From NCBI GenBank assembly GCA_050329575.1, contig JBHJOP010000074.1, positions 1-48,838 on the forward strand: a stretch of 48,838 nucleotides of DNA, in the 5' to 3' direction. Below, in pieces: positions 46,972-48,838 of the stretch (position 1 is its first letter; the number at the start of each line of letters is the position of its first letter). The notes under the pieces are model-generated. The model was not told where the DNA came from. It was given only the letters and a program-made list of their open reading frames with translations, and did no database searches. Source of the stretch: JAUXFS01 sp050329575 (GTDB lineage: Bacteria; Pseudomonadota; Alphaproteobacteria; Rhodospirillales; Defluviicoccaceae). The position numbers and the translations under genes were made by a program.

Positions 46972-48838
46972 ATGTCGGTCCCGAATCTCCTTCGTCGCGC
47001 CGTCATGATCCGAGGTCTCACCCGCAGGCACGTCCGTCTCGGCATCCACTGGACGAACTTCATCCGGCAGCGGGCGGTGACGGTGGTCGTCCTGGCGCTG
47101 CTGTCGGCGGTGGCCGCAGCCGTCTACGTCGGCGGGCGACTGACGATCGACACCGACACCACCGAGATGCTGTCGCCCGAGCTGCCGTTCCGCCAGGCGT
47201 GGCGGGAGGAGCACGAGGCGTTCCCCCAGTTCGACGACTCCCTGGTGGTGGTGGTCGAAGGACAGACGGCCGATCTCGCCGCGGACGGTGCGGCGGCGCT
47301 CGCCGATCGGCTGCGTCGACGGCCCGACTTGTTCGGCAGCGTCTTCCATCCCGAGGGCGATCCGTTCTTCCGCCGCAATGGCCTCCTGTTCCTCGACATC
47401 GCCGAGCTTCAGGAGCTGAGCGACCGGCTGGCGGCGGCGCAGCCGTTCCTGGGGGCCCTGTCGGCGGATCCCAGCCTGCGCGGACTGTTCGCGCTGTTGA
47501 CGCACGCCGTCGACCGGGCGGCGGTGACCGACGACGTGCTGCCGATCGAGATCGCGCCGGTTGTGGAGGCGATCGCCGGGGTGGTCGAGGCCCAGGCCGC
47601 CGGCCGTCCCGGCTGGCTGTCCTGGCAGCGGCTGCTGGCCGGCAGCGGGCACGAGAGGCCCGCCGATCGCACCCGCCTGATCATGCTGCTGCCCCCGCTC
47701 GATTTCGAGAGCATGCATCCGGCGGCGGCGGCGACGGACGGGATCCGGGTCGCCGCCCGGGCGCTGCACCTGGACCCCGCCCACGGCGTGCGGGTGCGGA
47801 TCACCGGCGAGGCGGCCCTGGAGAGCGAGGAGCTGGAGACCGTCGCGATCGGCATGGAGATCGCCGGCGCCGTTTCGCTGGTGCTGGTCGTCGGCCTGTT
47901 GCTGCTCTGCTACCACTCGGTGCGCGCCGCCCTCGCCACCCTCGTCACCTTGATCATCGGGCTGATCTGGACCGCCGCCTTCGCGGTCGCCGCGGTCGGT
48001 TCGCTCAATCTGATCTCGATCGCCTTCGCGGTGCTGTTCATCGGCCTCGGGGTGGACTTCGGGATCCACTACACCCTCCGCTACCGCGAGGCGGCGCGCG
48101 CCGGAGCCGGCCACGCCATCGCCCTGAAGCGGGCGATCGGCGGCGTCGGCGGCGCTCTCGTCCTCAGCGCCGTCGCGGCGGCGATCGGCTTCTTCTCGTT
48201 CCTGCCGACCGCCTATATCGGCTTGGCCGAGCTCGGGCTGATCGCCGGCACCGGCATGGGGATCGCGCTGTTCGCCAACACCACCGTGTTGCCGGCCCTC
48301 CTCACCGTGTTCCGCCCGAGCATGCCGAGCGGTCGCGGTTCGGTGCGGCTGATGGCGGGACGCACCAGCCGCGCCATCGAACGCCACGCCCGCCCGATCC
48401 TCTGGGGGGCGCTCGGCCTCGGCGTCGCGGCGGCGGCGGCGGTGCCGTGGGCGCGGTTCGATTTCGATCCGCTCAACCTGCGCAGCCGCGCCAGCGAGTC
48501 GGTCGCCACCCTGCTCGATCTGACGAAGCAGGGCGAGAACGTCCTCTACTTCCTCAGCGTCGTCGCCCCGGACGTGGAGACCGCGGCGGCGCTGGCGGAG
48601 CGGGCCGCGACCCTGGAGCCGGTGCGGGCGACGGTGAGCGCCGCCGATCTGGTGCCGGCGGACCAGGACGAGAAGCTGGACGTGATCGCCACCATGGCAC
48701 TGATCCTGCAACCATCACTGGTGGTGCCGGCGGCGGCGGCGCCCGGCGTCGACGACGAGCGCGCCGCGCTCGCCGATCTCGACCGCGCGCTGGCGCGGCT
48801 GGCGGGCGCGGATCGCGGCGCCGCCTCCTCGGCGGCGG
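46972..48838 (+). CDS. hpnN: Hopanoid RND/MMPL transporter HpnN, 5' part (partial)
   Basis: The frame is open from ATG at 46972 to the end of the window (622 codons) with no stop. A membrane helix near residues 38-60 is followed by a large periplasmic domain. A second membrane block starts near residue 295 and includes NLISIAFAVLFIGLGVDFGI followed by HYTLRYREAARAG, the MMPL/HpnN signature. HpnN moves hopanoids to the outer membrane. A Met at 47005 is an alternative start; neither has a strong ribosome-binding site. It is separated from the main hpn genes by hpnH, ispH, ROK, hisI and rpmF. Confidence 0.88.
   Translation, partial: MSVPNLLRRAVMIRGLTRRHVRLGIHWTNFIRQRAVTVVVLALLSAVAAAVYVGGRLTIDTDTTEMLSPELPFRQAWREEHEAFPQFDDSLVVVVEGQTADLAADGAAALADRLRRRPDLFGSVFHPEGDPFFRRNGLLFLDIAELQELSDRLAAAQPFLGALSADPSLRGLFALLTHAVDRAAVTDDVLPIEIAPVVEAIAGVVEAQAAGRPGWLSWQRLLAGSGHERPADRTRLIMLLPPLDFESMHPAAAATDGIRVAARALHLDPAHGVRVRITGEAALESEELETVAIGMEIAGAVSLVLVVGLLLLCYHSVRAALATLVTLIIGLIWTAAFAVAAVGSLNLISIAFAVLFIGLGVDFGIHYTLRYREAARAGAGHAIALKRAIGGVGGALVLSAVAAAIGFFSFLPTAYIGLAELGLIAGTGMGIALFANTTVLPALLTVFRPSMPSGRGSVRLMAGRTSRAIERHARPILWGALGLGVAAAAAVPWARFDFDPLNLRSRASESVATLLDLTKQGENVLYFLSVVAPDVETAAALAERAATLEPVRATVSAADLVPADQDEKLDVIATMALILQPSLVVPAAAAPGVDDERAALADLDRALARLAGADRGAASSAA

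Noticed and set aside
46840..48711. Minus-strand open frame of about 620 codons under hpnN
   Set aside because: Shadow frame; the plus strand carries an unbroken HpnN frame with MMPL motifs.

Overview
The window is a high-GC (roughly 70%) stretch of an alphaproteobacterial chromosome, most likely from a Rhodospirillales-like organism (inference, not tested). Three things support this. The ribosomal block runs tuf-S10-spc-alpha without a break. secY-adk-rpsM-rpsK-rpoA-rplQ follows with no infA, rpmJ or rpsD inside it. A hopanoid (hpn) gene cluster lies further on. I found no tRNA, rRNA, CRISPR array, insertion sequence or phage.

Layout. (1) 1-14280: 3' end of tuf, then rpsJ, rplC, rplD, rplW, rplB, rpsS, rplV, rpsC, rplP, rpmC, rpsQ, rplN, rplX, rplE, rpsN, rpsH, rplF, rplR, rpsE, rpmD, rplO, secY and adk. 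A strong sigma70-type promoter follows, then rpsM, rpsK, rpoA and rplQ. Spacing is tight, several start and stop codons overlap, and a GC-rich hairpin closes the block. (2) 14315-20952: a periplasmic DegP/DegQ-type protease, RarA, an RluC/RluD-type pseudouridine synthase and a large Hsp70-family protein. (3) 20953-21502: an unusual intergenic region with a promoter-like signal, a possible 41-codon gene and repeated TGACGA/TCGTCA words. (4) 21503-27341: an orphan hypE, a YqjD/YqjE-like membrane pair, a stand-alone cyclic-nucleotide-binding protein, a small conserved protein, a secreted glycosidase-like protein with a fibronectin III domain, and an alpha/beta hydrolase. (5) 27334-35412, minus strand: a TRAP transporter (dctP with a one-base frameshift, dctQ, dctM), an ABC-type amino-acid-binding protein with no ABC permease, a long CoA-transferase, and two unrecognised genes (a lipoprotein and a small helical protein). 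(6) 35966-48838: hpnM, hpnC, a decayed hpnB remnant, hpnD, hpnE, shc (hpnF) and hpnG on the plus strand. hpnH and ispH follow on the minus strand, then a ROK sugar kinase, hisI, rpmF and a truncated hpnN.

How the genes work together. IspH supplies isoprenoid precursors. HpnD, HpnC and HpnE make squalene, Shc cyclises it to hopene, and HpnH and HpnG add and trim the adenosyl side chain. HpnM and HpnN probably move hopanoids to the outer membrane. The minus-strand TRAP / binding-protein / CoA-transferase set looks like an uptake-and-activation module for an organic acid (inference). The most distinctive observations are the hpnB remnant between hpnC and hpnD, the dctP frameshift, the 51-bp tail-to-tail coding overlap of hpnG and hpnH, the orphan hypE with its odd upstream region, and the mixed TRAP/ABC-binding-protein/CoA-transferase operon with its unrecognised lipoprotein pair.
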